A DNA stretch of 7,165 nt from Planctomycetota bacterium (GTDB lineage Bacteria > Planctomycetota > MHYJ01 > WSZJ01 > JACPWG01). The notes under the pieces are model-generated. The model did not search any database. It was not told the DNA's origin and saw only the letters and a program-made list of their open reading frames with translations. The position numbers were made by a program, and so were the translations under genes. The stretch covers positions 1 through 7,165 of the forward strand of contig JACRIP010000149.1 in NCBI GenBank assembly GCA_016220045.1, read 5' to 3'. This document shows positions 1-6,392 of this stretch, piece by piece (position 1 is the first letter of the stretch; each line of letters opens with the position of its first letter).

Positions 1-325
1 GACCGGGCGCGCCCCCGGCCACCTGCGCCGTCACCCCGCCGGCCGCGCCGCCGCCGCCGGCGTCCGCGACAAAGGTCCCACGCCCGACGTGGGAAGACAG
101 GAGCCCCTCTTTCTCCAGGTCCCGGAAGGAGCGCAGCACCGTGAGCTTGTTCACCCGCAATTGCTCCGCCAGCTCCACCACCGAGGGCACCCGATCGCCC
201 GGCTTCAGCGCCCCATCGGCAATCGCCCGCCGCACCCACCCCTCGATCTGGCGGTATAGCGGCTGGTCCCCCTTCGGCGCGAACGACCCCTTCCAGGGCG
301 CGCGCGCCGCCGTCTTCATCGCCAT
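1..325 (-). CDS. GntR-family transcriptional regulator, N-terminal part (cut by left window edge)
   Basis: The reverse strand reads 108 codons from the ATG at 325 to the window edge without a stop. Residues 22-88 form a typical GntR winged helix-turn-helix: PLYRQIEGWVRRAIADG at 22-38, LKPGDRVPS at 40-48, recognition-helix region ELAEQLRVNKLTVLRSFRDL at 51-70, EKEGLLSSHVGRGTFVAD at 71-88. A glycine/alanine-rich linker follows, so any effector domain (UTRA, FCD, aminotransferase) or a short YtrA-type tail lies outside the window and the subfamily cannot be set. The start is supported by AGGGAG seven bases upstream; an overlapping ATG at 329 is out of frame. The protein should bind DNA as a dimer. 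It is divergent from the acyl-CoA ligase gene, and a dyad lies inside its own promoter, so autorepression is likely by inference. Whether it also controls the ligase is unknown. Confidence 0.93.
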   Translation of the reverse strand, partial: MAMKTAARAPWKGSFAPKGDQPLYRQIEGWVRRAIADGALKPGDRVPSVVELAEQLRVNKLTVLRSFRDLEKEGLLSSHVGRGTFVADAGGGGAAGGVTAQVAGGAPG

Positions 326-380
326 CCATCGGCTCCCTACGTAGTCCTTCCGTCCTTCCCGGTCGTCCTCGTCGTCGTAG

Positions 381-444
381 CTCGTACTCGTGCTCGTACT
401 CGTACTCGTACTCGAACGCCCTGGGTATTCGAGTACGAGTACGA
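381..444. repeat. CTCGTA hexamer array forming a 17-bp perfect hairpin
   Basis: Six consecutive hexamers fill 381-416 (CTCGTA four times, variants CTCGTG and CTCGAA). After the 11-base loop at 417-427, the reverse complement TTCGAGTACGAGTACGA at 428-444 pairs without mismatch with TCGTACTCGTACTCGAA at 400-416. The hairpin lies between the predicted gntR start of transcription (about 504) and its start codon, so it would be in the gntR mRNA leader. Its loop-out has no T-tract, so it is not an obvious terminator. I recall similar TACGAG repeats scattered in GC-rich environmental genomes but cannot check that here. Confidence 0.9.
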
Positions 445-445
445 A

Positions 446-468
446 GCGAGGCGAGGCGAGGCGAGGCG
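446..468. repeat. GCGAG pentamer tandem repeat
   Basis: Four perfect GCGAG copies fill 446-465, followed by GCG, directly after the right arm of the CTCGTA hairpin. Pentamer repeats of this kind are prone to slippage and lie here in the gntR leader on the transcribed strand. Confidence 0.85.
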
Positions 469-510
469 CTGACCGCGGCCACCGCACCCGCCCTCACCCC
501 GTGCTCGGTT

Positions 511-538
511 ATTCTAGTAATATACTAGTTCATGTCAA
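511..538 (-). promoter_or_regulatory. Predicted sigma70-type promoter of gntR
   Basis: On the reverse strand TTGACA (538-533, perfect) is followed after 16 bases by TAGAAT (516-511, one mismatch to TATAAT). Transcription would start near 504 and give a leader of roughly 180 bases before the gntR ATG. The match and the AT-rich setting in a GC-rich window make this one of the best promoter candidates here. Confidence 0.75.
514..528. promoter_or_regulatory. Candidate GntR operator dyad CTAGTA-ATA-TACTAG
   Basis: A perfect dyad with 6-bp arms and a 3-bp spacer lies inside the spacer and -10 region of the gntR promoter. It contains GT and AC half-site cores in the order GT-N5-AC, as in the general GntR-family consensus. 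A bound dimer would block the gntR promoter. The rightward ligase promoter is about 37 bp away, so its control is less certain. Binding by this particular protein is inferred from position only. Confidence 0.6.
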
Positions 539-564
539 TCAAAATCTCCGCGGGGAAAAATCGG

Positions 565-593
565 TTGCCCTTTCCCGGCCCCACGGCTAGAAT
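565..593 (+). promoter_or_regulatory. Predicted promoter of the acyl-CoA ligase gene
   Basis: TTGCCC (565-570) and TAGAAT (588-593) are separated by 17 bases. The -35 matches four of six consensus positions and the -10 five of six. Transcription would begin near 600 and leave a leader of about 70 bases before the ATG at 670. This promoter lies downstream of the in-frame ATG at 532, which argues against that start. Confidence 0.55.
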
Positions 594-669
594 TCGCCTC
601 CCCCGTAGCGGAGGGAGCGGCCTGCCCCCCGGAGTGAATCTACAGAACCTACCCGAGGAGATTCCATCG

Positions 670-2454
<1,785 letters not shown>

Positions 2455-2466
2455 CCGCGCGGTGGC

Positions 2467-2502
2467 GGACGGTGGCCGGTGGTCAGTGGACGGTGGCCGG
2501 TG
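2467..2502. repeat. 15-bp direct repeat, period 21, after the ligase stop
   Basis: GGACGGTGGCCGGTG occurs perfectly at 2467-2481 and 2488-2502. It begins 13 bases after the ligase stop codon. It looks like a slippage-type intergenic repeat; I see no T-tract terminator in the 224-bp gap, so read-through into the downstream PH-domain gene is possible. Confidence 0.8.
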
Positions 2503-2562
2503 AACGGCGGCGCGGGACCGGAGTCCGGCGGCCTCATCGGGGCGGGCCACCCCTCGGCCGTA

Positions 2563-2586
2563 GGGGCGGACCCCGGTGTCCGCCCC
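2563..2586. repeat. 9-bp inverted repeat, REP-like hairpin
   Basis: GGGGCGGAC (2563-2571) and GTCCGCCCC (2578-2586) are perfect reverse complements around a 6-base loop. The gap is very G-rich and has no T-run after the stem, so this is not a standard intrinsic terminator. Its form resembles short dispersed REP-type palindromes, which would be confirmed only by finding many genomic copies. Confidence 0.7.
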
Positions 2587-2678
2587 GGGGTGGCGGGGCC
2601 CCAGGGTTCCGCGCCCGGCCAGGGCGGGGCCGCACGGGGTGCGGGTGGCCCGCGGGAGCACGGTCTGGAGTGCTGAGC

Positions 2679-3236
2679 ATGGCGTACTGCGTGAAGTGCG
2701 GCGGGGAGCTGCCGGGGGCGGCGGCCTTCTGTCCGGCCTGCGGGACGGCGCAGGCGACGGGGGCCGCGCCCGCCGCGGGGACCGGGGCGGTCGCCGGCGG
2801 GTTGCCCGGGGCGGCGGCGGCGGCGGGCCCGGCCGAGACGGTGATCTTCGAGGGGTCGCCGCGCCTGCTCGCCTCGGTCGGCGACCTCGCCCTCACGATC
2901 ATCACGCTTGGGCTCTACCTGCTCGGCCGCTGGCTGGTCTGCGCCTCGCAGCGGTACAAGGTCACGAGCCAGCGCATCGAGTACGAGACCGGCATCCTCT
3001 CCAAACGGCGCGACGTGCTCTGGCTCTACCGCGTCGAGGACCTGGTGCTCGAGCGCCCCTTCTTTCAGCGCCTGATGGGGACGGGCAACCTGCAGATCGT
3101 CTCGAGCGACAAGAGCACGCCCGATCTCCGGCTCGACGGGCTCTCCGGGGTCACGCCGCTCTACGAACAGATCAAGGCCAGCGTCGAACGCGAGCGCATG
3201 CGCCGCCAGGTGCGGGTGGTGGACCTGCAGCAGTAG
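2679..3236 (+). CDS. Zinc-ribbon and bacterial PH-domain (DUF304-like) membrane protein
   Basis: The 185-residue product starts with a compact zinc ribbon: CVKC at 4-7 and CPAC at 18-21 supply four cysteines for one metal ion. An alanine/glycine-rich linker runs to about residue 52. EGSPRLLAS (58-66) leads into a hydrophobic stretch at about 64-88, probably membrane-embedded. From about 92 the pattern YKVTSQRIEYETGILSKRRD, then LYRVEDLVLERPFFQRLMG (117-134) and GNLQIVSSD (136-144), is the bPH_2/DUF304 fold seen in YdbS-like proteins. The family has no settled function and is linked to membrane or scaffold roles. The ATG is supported by GGAG eight bases upstream. No promoter is visible in the 224-bp gap after the ligase gene, so co-transcription is possible. 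The zinc ribbon could mediate oligomerisation or partner binding, but this is inference. Confidence 0.88.
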   Translation: MAYCVKCGGELPGAAAFCPACGTAQATGAAPAAGTGAVAGGLPGAAAAAGPAETVIFEGSPRLLASVGDLALTIITLGLYLLGRWLVCASQRYKVTSQRIEYETGILSKRRDVLWLYRVEDLVLERPFFQRLMGTGNLQIVSSDKSTPDLRLDGLSGVTPLYEQIKASVERERMRRQVRVVDLQQ

Positions 3237-3237
3237 C

Positions 3238-3279
3238 GGGCGGGGAGAGCGGGCGGGAGGAGGCGGGGCAGGGCGGGGG
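3238..3279 (+). other. G-quadruplex-type G-tract directly after the PH-gene stop
   Basis: Starting two bases after the TAG at 3234-3236, the coding strand carries at least six runs of three or more G separated by loops of one to seven bases. This satisfies the usual G-quadruplex rule in DNA or in the 3' end of the mRNA. The gap between the two convergent genes has no intrinsic terminator; a weak dyad at 3284-3291/3318-3325 has a 26-base loop. Confidence 0.6.
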
Positions 3280-3316
3280 CGATGATGGGTGCGGCGTGCG
3301 CGGTCCATAGCCCTTC

Positions 3317-4747
3317 TCACCCATCTTCCGCACCCCCCGCACTCGCCTCTCCCGCCCCCTCCGCATCCTCCGCATCCTCCGCGCCACCCGCCTCTCCCGC
3401 CTCGCCGGCCCCAGCCGCCGGCGACAGCTCGCCCGCGCCGCCGGCCACCGAGAGCCGGCCCCCCTCCGCGGGTGCGTCCACCACCGCGAGACCGCCGGCG
3501 CCGGCCGCACCGATGCGCGCGCGGATGCGCTCGATCGCGCTCCGCACCAGCAGCCGCTCCGCCCCGGTCGCGCGCGAGCCGGGTTCCAGATGCCGCCCGA
3601 GCACCCGGATCGCCCGCCCGCTCCCGGCCACGCCCAGGAGGTCCGCGGCGGCGGCGAACGCGGCCGCTCCGCGATGACGAAAGTGCACGACCTCCAACGC
3701 CCGCAGCTCCAAGTCCCCATCCACCAGGCCGCCCACGTCCACGCCCGGTCGCAGCGCGCGCAGCAACTCGACGGCCTCCTCCATCCAGGAGGCCAGCCCC
3801 GCAAAGCCCGCCGCGGGCGCGCCGCGCTCCAACTGCGCGGCCAGCGCGTGACTGACGCAACGCAGTCCGCGGGCCAGGAGCGGCGCGAGACGCTCGTTCG
3901 GCAGTTCCTCCGCCAACGCGTGCGGGGAGGTGCAGAGAAAGAGGGCGGGCACCGCCCCCAGGGGCAGGCAGCGTTCGAGCAGCGGCTCCAGCGGATCGGT
4001 AGAACACCGGAGGAGGCAGGTGAGCGCAGCGCGGGGCACGGCATCCGGCACCCCGGGTTCCCTCAGCAGGTCTGCGATCCGGCGCGCGCACCTCGGCGTG
4101 ACGTCGGCCGGCGCGAGCCGGGCCAGGAGCCGCCGAACCAGGGGCCAGTCCAGGCGCGCGCGGGCGCGCGCCAGGAGCCGCATGCTCCACGCCGGTCGCT
4201 CGGCGGCCGGCTGCGACGCCAGCAGCAGGTCGAGGACGCGCCGGCGCAGCTCCTCCGGTTTTTCCTGCGCCCACAGCAGCCGCTCCAGCGGTCGCACCAG
4301 CCCGCCGACCAGTGCGCGATCGTCGACCAGCAGGCGAAACGCGAGGTCCAGGGCACGCGCGCACACCGTCGCCGGCAAGGTCTCGTCCGTCAGGGCGACT
4401 TCGAGCACGCGGCGCAGCCGGGTCTCCGCCACCCGCGCCGGCAGGTACTCCAGCGCGCCGTGCCAGACCCACGCGGAATGCGGACGCGGCCCGAGCAGGC
4501 ACTCGACCAGGGCCTGCGGGCCGAGCACGTCAGCCAGCCGCGCGAACGCGACCGCAGCAATCGACGCGGGGCCCGCGCGCCCGAGCACCGCGATCACACT
4601 CTCCGGGCCCAGTCGCGCGAGCGCCTCCGCCGCCGCCACGGCGTGCTCCGATTCCGCGCGCGCGAGGAGCGTGTACGCCCAGGTGTCCAGCTCGCCCAGG
4701 TCGTCAGGGTCCGAGCCAGTGCCTGGCGGCAGGTTGCAGTCGGGCAT
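3317..4747 (-). CDS. Helical-repeat (HEAT-like) protein of unknown function
   Basis: The reverse-strand ATG at 4747 has GGAGGA ideally placed upstream and gives 476 residues. I do not recognise a catalytic motif, signal peptide or membrane span. Residues 20-415 are almost wholly alpha-helical in character, with repeated Leu/Ala/Arg amphipathic blocks such as SIAAVAFARLADVLGPQAL (62-80), RRVLDLLLASQPAAERP (169-185) and RAIRVLGRHLEPG (378-390), suggesting an alpha-solenoid of HEAT type that binds other proteins. After residue 415 the chain turns into a Gly/Ala/Glu tail with a recurring G-x-L pattern at 418, 430 and 439, then AED-type repeats encoded by 9-bp DNA repeats. It lies 311 bp downstream of the SDR gene on the same strand and converges on the PH gene. 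No good promoter is visible immediately upstream. The reading frame is supported by G/C-rich third positions and coherent composition. Confidence 0.8.
   Translation of the reverse strand: MPDCNLPPGTGSDPDDLGELDTWAYTLLARAESEHAVAAAEALARLGPESVIAVLGRAGPASIAAVAFARLADVLGPQALVECLLGPRPHSAWVWHGALEYLPARVAETRLRRVLEVALTDETLPATVCARALDLAFRLLVDDRALVGGLVRPLERLLWAQEKPEELRRRVLDLLLASQPAAERPAWSMRLLARARARLDWPLVRRLLARLAPADVTPRCARRIADLLREPGVPDAVPRAALTCLLRCSTDPLEPLLERCLPLGAVPALFLCTSPHALAEELPNERLAPLLARGLRCVSHALAAQLERGAPAAGFAGLASWMEEAVELLRALRPGVDVGGLVDGDLELRALEVVHFRHRGAAAFAAAADLLGVAGSGRAIRVLGRHLEPGSRATGAERLLVRSAIERIRARIGAAGAGGLAVVDAPAEGGRLSVAGGAGELSPAAGAGEAGEAGGAEDAEDAEGAGEASAGGAEDG
3361..3378. repeat. 9-bp tandem repeat inside the tail of the helical-repeat gene
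   Basis: CCGCATCCT occurs twice in tandem at 3361-3378 with a partial third copy. The period is three codons and on the reverse strand encodes the acidic AED-type tail of the HEAT-like protein, pointing to recent in-frame slippage. Confidence 0.7.
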
Positions 4748-5058
4748 CGCGGTCCTCCGGGTCCGGCAGGGGCAGGCCGGGGGCGAGGATGCGTGAGCAA
4801 GGCGAAGCAAATGGCCACCGAACACACGGAACACACCGACCGACGACTTTTTTTGCAACGCGCCTGGCGTGCGGCCGACGCCCGGCCGCGGCGGGACGGC
4901 GGGGGCAGTCGAGAAGCCACGACCCGGCCAAGGACCGGTCGAAACGCCCTCCGGTCATTCAAAAAAAACCGTCTCTCGGTGCGTTCCGTGTGTTCGGTGG
5001 CTATTTATTCCGCACTTCTCTCCAACCTCTCGCACCTCTCTCGAACCGCGCGCGCTCC
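4748..5058. other. Intergenic region between SDR and HEAT-like genes
   Basis: This 311-bp gap holds no supported gene. Most of it is an inverted-repeat element (4809-5006) and the distal copies of a 20-bp tandem repeat. Frames read through the inverted repeats give similar short peptides (containing FRVFGG) on both strands because the arms are reverse complements; these are not proteins. Confidence 0.8.
4809..5006. repeat. 198-bp element with 46-bp imperfect terminal inverted repeats
   Basis: The arms 4809-4854 and 4961-5006 are reverse complements at 40 of 46 positions, with a perfect 19-bp core GCCACCGAACACACGGAAC at 4814-4832 and 4983-5001. Each arm starts AAAT at the outer edge and ends in a run of seven or more T (or A) at the inner edge. 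The 106-bp interior is GC-rich and without coding potential. Mismatches are at 4813, 4833, 4840, 4841, 4846 and 4847. The core is itself built from a roughly 9-bp unit resembling CGGAACACA. I see no target-site duplication at the edges, so movement as a MITE is not demonstrated; a dispersed repeat or hairpin RNA is equally possible. I recall similar CGGAACACA repeats from environmental genomes. Confidence 0.85.
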
Positions 5059-5108
5059 TCACGAACCTCCCGCTCTGCTCACCAACCGCTCGCTCTCCTC
5101 CCACAACC
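5008..5108 (-). repeat. Five imperfect copies of a 20-bp tandem repeat across the SDR stop codon
   Basis: On the reverse strand GGTT recurs at 5108, 5087, 5067, 5047 and 5027, giving one 21-base and four 20-base units. The last four units share roughly GGTTSGWGAGnAGnGCGnGA. The first units encode the SDR C-terminus, the stop lies in the third unit, and the last ends two bases from the inverted-repeat element. Confidence 0.8.
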
Positions 5109-5952
5109 TGCGCCCGGCCGCCGCGTCGAGCGCGCGCTCCGCCGGCGCCGCCTCCGCGCATTTCACGAAGTACTTCCCGCTCACGCCCGCGACCTCCGGC
5201 GCCGCCGCCAACCAGATCGACGTCTGCGCCCCCTGTTCCGGGGTCAACAGGAACGGCCGCACCAGCCGCAGCGCCACCCGCGCCCACCAGGGATTGTCCA
5301 TCCCGATTTCGCTGGCCACACCGCCCGGATGCAGGCAGTTCGCCGTCACGCCGCTCCCCGCCAGCCTTCCCGCCAGCTCGCGCGTGAAGAGCACGTTGCC
5401 CAGCTTGGTGTTCGAGTAGGCCCCCAGCCCGGAGTACGACCGCTCGCTCTGGAGGTCCCCGAAGTCGATGCGCCCGCGCGTGTGCAGCATCGAGGAGACC
5501 GTGATGACGCGCGCGGGCGCGGCGGCGCGCACCCGCTCGAGCAAGAGCGTGGTGAAGAGGAAGGGCGCGAGATGATTGACCGCGAAGGTCGCCTCCAGGC
5601 CGTCGGGGGTGATCCGGCGTTGCATGTAGGCGAGTCCGGCGTTGTTGAGCAGCACGTCGATCCGCGGGCAGCGCGCCGCGACCTCGGCGGCGGCGCGCCG
5701 GACGTCGGCGAGCACGGCGAGATCGGCGAGCACCAGCTCCGCCGCGGGGGCGTCGGGCGCCGCAGCGCGGACCGCCGCCACCGCCGCCTCGCCGCGCCCA
5801 CGGTCGCGGCAGACCAGCACCAGCCGCGCCCCCAGCCGGCCGAGCCCGCGCGCGGTCTCCAGTCCGATCCCCCGGCTCGCGCCGGTGATCACGCACGTCT
5901 TGCCGGCGAGCGCACGGGGCGGCAGAGCGACAACAGGCGAGACGGCGGCCAT
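5059..5952 (-). CDS. Short-chain dehydrogenase/reductase, retinol-dehydrogenase-like
   Basis: The 297-residue product is a classical SDR oxidoreductase using NAD(P)H. Visible are the Rossmann glycine motif TGASRGIG at 23-30, an acidic ADL at 76-78, NNAG at 103-106, Asn126 in AVNHLAPF, the catalytic serine region VSSM at 152-155, YSNTK at 179-183 (Tyr179 and Lys183), and HPGGV at 208-212. The SGLGAYSNTKLGN block and C-terminal LWEESERL resemble the retinol dehydrogenase/WWOX-like branch, whose bacterial members have undefined substrates. Arg at the end of the first strand region (CRDRGRG, 48-54) would favour NADP(H), an inference. The ATG at 5952 is chosen because AAGAGGAG stands seven bases upstream; an in-frame start at 6138 would add 62 unrelated residues. 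The last six residues lie in a tandem DNA repeat that may have changed the original C-terminus. Confidence 0.95.
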   Translation of the reverse strand: MAAVSPVVALPPRALAGKTCVITGASRGIGLETARGLGRLGARLVLVCRDRGRGEAAVAAVRAAAPDAPAAELVLADLAVLADVRRAAAEVAARCPRIDVLLNNAGLAYMQRRITPDGLEATFAVNHLAPFLFTTLLLERVRAAAPARVITVSSMLHTRGRIDFGDLQSERSYSGLGAYSNTKLGNVLFTRELAGRLAGSGVTANCLHPGGVASEIGMDNPWWARVALRLVRPFLLTPEQGAQTSIWLAAAPEVAGVSGKYFVKCAEAAPAERALDAAAGRRLWEESERLVSRAGGS

Positions 5953-6027
5953 CGGGAAACTCCTCTTGTGGCGGTCCTCAGGCGGGCCTCCCCGCGCCCA
6001 AAGATCGGGAGCAGCGGTCGGTCGCCT

Positions 6028-6057
6028 TGTGGCGCAGGCCTTCCGGCCTGCGCCGCA
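6028..6057. repeat. REP-like hairpin with TTCC loop
   Basis: GGCGCAGGCC (6031-6040) and GGCCTGCGCC (6045-6054) pair perfectly around TTCC, and the stem extends to 6028-6057 with one wobble. It falls in the SDR 5' leader if the promoter near 6137 is real. The motif resembles dispersed palindromes that I associate with GC-rich environmental genomes; copy number is needed to confirm. Confidence 0.75.
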
Positions 6058-6136
6058 CCTCGCCGGCGGCAAGGAGTCTCGCGCCGCCTGCGGCCTCCCC
6101 GGACGCGCCGCCCGCGCCGCCGGCCCGGGCGCCCCC

Positions 6137-6142
6137 ATTCTA
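6137..6142 (-). promoter_or_regulatory. Possible -10 box of the SDR gene
   Basis: TAGAAT on the reverse strand (6142-6137) equals the -10 hexamer seen in three other candidate promoters in this window. No good -35 exists at standard spacing; TTGCGG at 6169-6164 would need a 21-base spacer. An activator could compensate, but the call is weak. Confidence 0.35.
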
Positions 6143-6176
6143 CCCGCCCGCCCCGCCCCGCGCCCGCAACCCCTTG

Positions 6177-6200
6177 CGAATGCTCATTCGTCTCACGAAT
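6177..6200. promoter_or_regulatory. Overlapping dyads of ATTCG half-sites, candidate activator or repressor sites
   Basis: CGAATG-CT-CATTCG (6177-6190) and ATTCGT-CTC-ACGAAT (6186-6200) are both perfect dyads that share the middle half-site. Further ATTCG copies occur at 6223-6227 and 6256-6260, flanking the small-gene promoter. Five copies of an AT-containing pentamer within 84 bases of GC-rich DNA suggest a bound regulator. The sites lie upstream of the rightward promoter and of the possible SDR promoter. Confidence 0.45.
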
Positions 6201-6229
6201 AACGCGCGCAAAATTTTCCGGAATTCGTA

Positions 6230-6257
6230 TTGACACACTGCGTCATCCGGCTATAAT
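6230..6257 (+). promoter_or_regulatory. Perfect-consensus sigma70-type promoter
   Basis: TTGACA (6230-6235) and TATAAT (6252-6257), both exact, are 16 bases apart. An AT-rich segment at about 6210-6229, including AAAATTTT, lies where an UP element would be. Transcription should start near 6264. This is the strongest promoter in the window and serves the 69-residue protein gene. Confidence 0.85.
6231..6245. promoter_or_regulatory. Candidate operator dyad overlapping the -35 box
   Basis: TGACACA-C-TGCGTCA is a dyad with six of seven arm positions symmetric. It covers the -35 hexamer and the front of the spacer, where a bound repressor would exclude RNA polymerase. No candidate regulator for it is identified. 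Confidence 0.4.
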
Positions 6258-6263
6258 TCGCGC

Positions 6264-6392
6264 CTCGATGGCGGGAGCGCTCAGCGCGGCCCGCGATCGG
6301 CCCCTCCCGCGGATCGGGAGGGCGTCCCCGAGAAATCCGAGGGGGCGTTGGTGGGATTGATCAACCGGACGAGACACGGGAGTGGAACCAAG
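6264..6392 (+). promoter_or_regulatory. Structured 5' leader with two adjacent hairpins
   Basis: The predicted transcript has about 129 bases before the ATG. CCCTCCCG/CGGGAGGG (6302-6309 with 6315-6322, 5-base loop) is followed without a gap by CGTCCCC/GGGGGCG (6323-6329 with 6341-6347, 11-base loop, one wobble). I do not recognise a known riboswitch class. A 30-codon ORF from ATG 6268 to TGA 6360 begins about four bases after the predicted transcription start and ends in RGRWWD. Confidence 0.5.

Larger units (their letters stand above)
326..669. other. Divergent intergenic region between gntR and acyl-CoA ligase
   Basis: This 344-bp gap carries no gene I can support. From left to right it holds the gntR ribosome-binding site, a CTCGTA hexamer array with hairpin, a GCGAG pentamer run, a leftward promoter with an embedded dyad, a rightward promoter and the ligase leader. 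The stretch 511-562 is clearly more AT-rich than its surroundings. Reading frames crossing the repeats give only low-complexity peptides and are taken as chance. Confidence 0.8.
5953..6392. other. 440-bp divergent regulatory region between SDR and small membrane protein genes
   Basis: No full gene is supported here. From left to right it holds the SDR ribosome-binding site, a REP-like hairpin at 6028-6057, GC-rich DNA, a possible reverse-strand -10, clustered ATTCG half-sites, a perfect-consensus rightward promoter with a dyad, and a structured leader with a possible short upstream ORF. Confidence 0.8.

Noticed and set aside
381..468. CRISPR-like or coding interpretation of the hexamer repeats
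   Set aside because: There are no unique spacers and the encoded peptides are simple two-residue repeats.
532..669. In-frame upstream start (ATG 532) for the acyl-CoA ligase
   Set aside because: It lies upstream of the predicted promoter, has no good ribosome-binding site, and would add 46 residues unlike the family; GAGGAG precedes the ATG at 670.
3284..3325. Dyad GATGGGTG/CACCCATC as a bidirectional terminator between convergent genes
   Set aside because: The stem is 8 bp with a 26-base loop and no T-tract on either strand.
3590..5419. 609-codon plus-strand frame
   Set aside because: It lies antisense to the HEAT-like and SDR genes and through the inverted-repeat element; its composition is low quality and no domain is recognisable.
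4312..6360. 682-codon plus-strand frame
   Set aside because: Arg/Pro-rich shadow antisense to the SDR gene, passing through repeats and a promoter; only its last 30 codons are considered, as a possible leader ORF.
6264..6392. Known riboswitch in the leader
   Set aside because: I could not match the hairpins to conserved bases of any riboswitch class I know; only generic structure is claimed.
6348..6392. TTG start for the small membrane protein
   Set aside because: It is possible but would begin at the end of the second hairpin, with a poorly spaced ribosome-binding site; ATG 6393 gives a clean charged N-terminus before the first helix.
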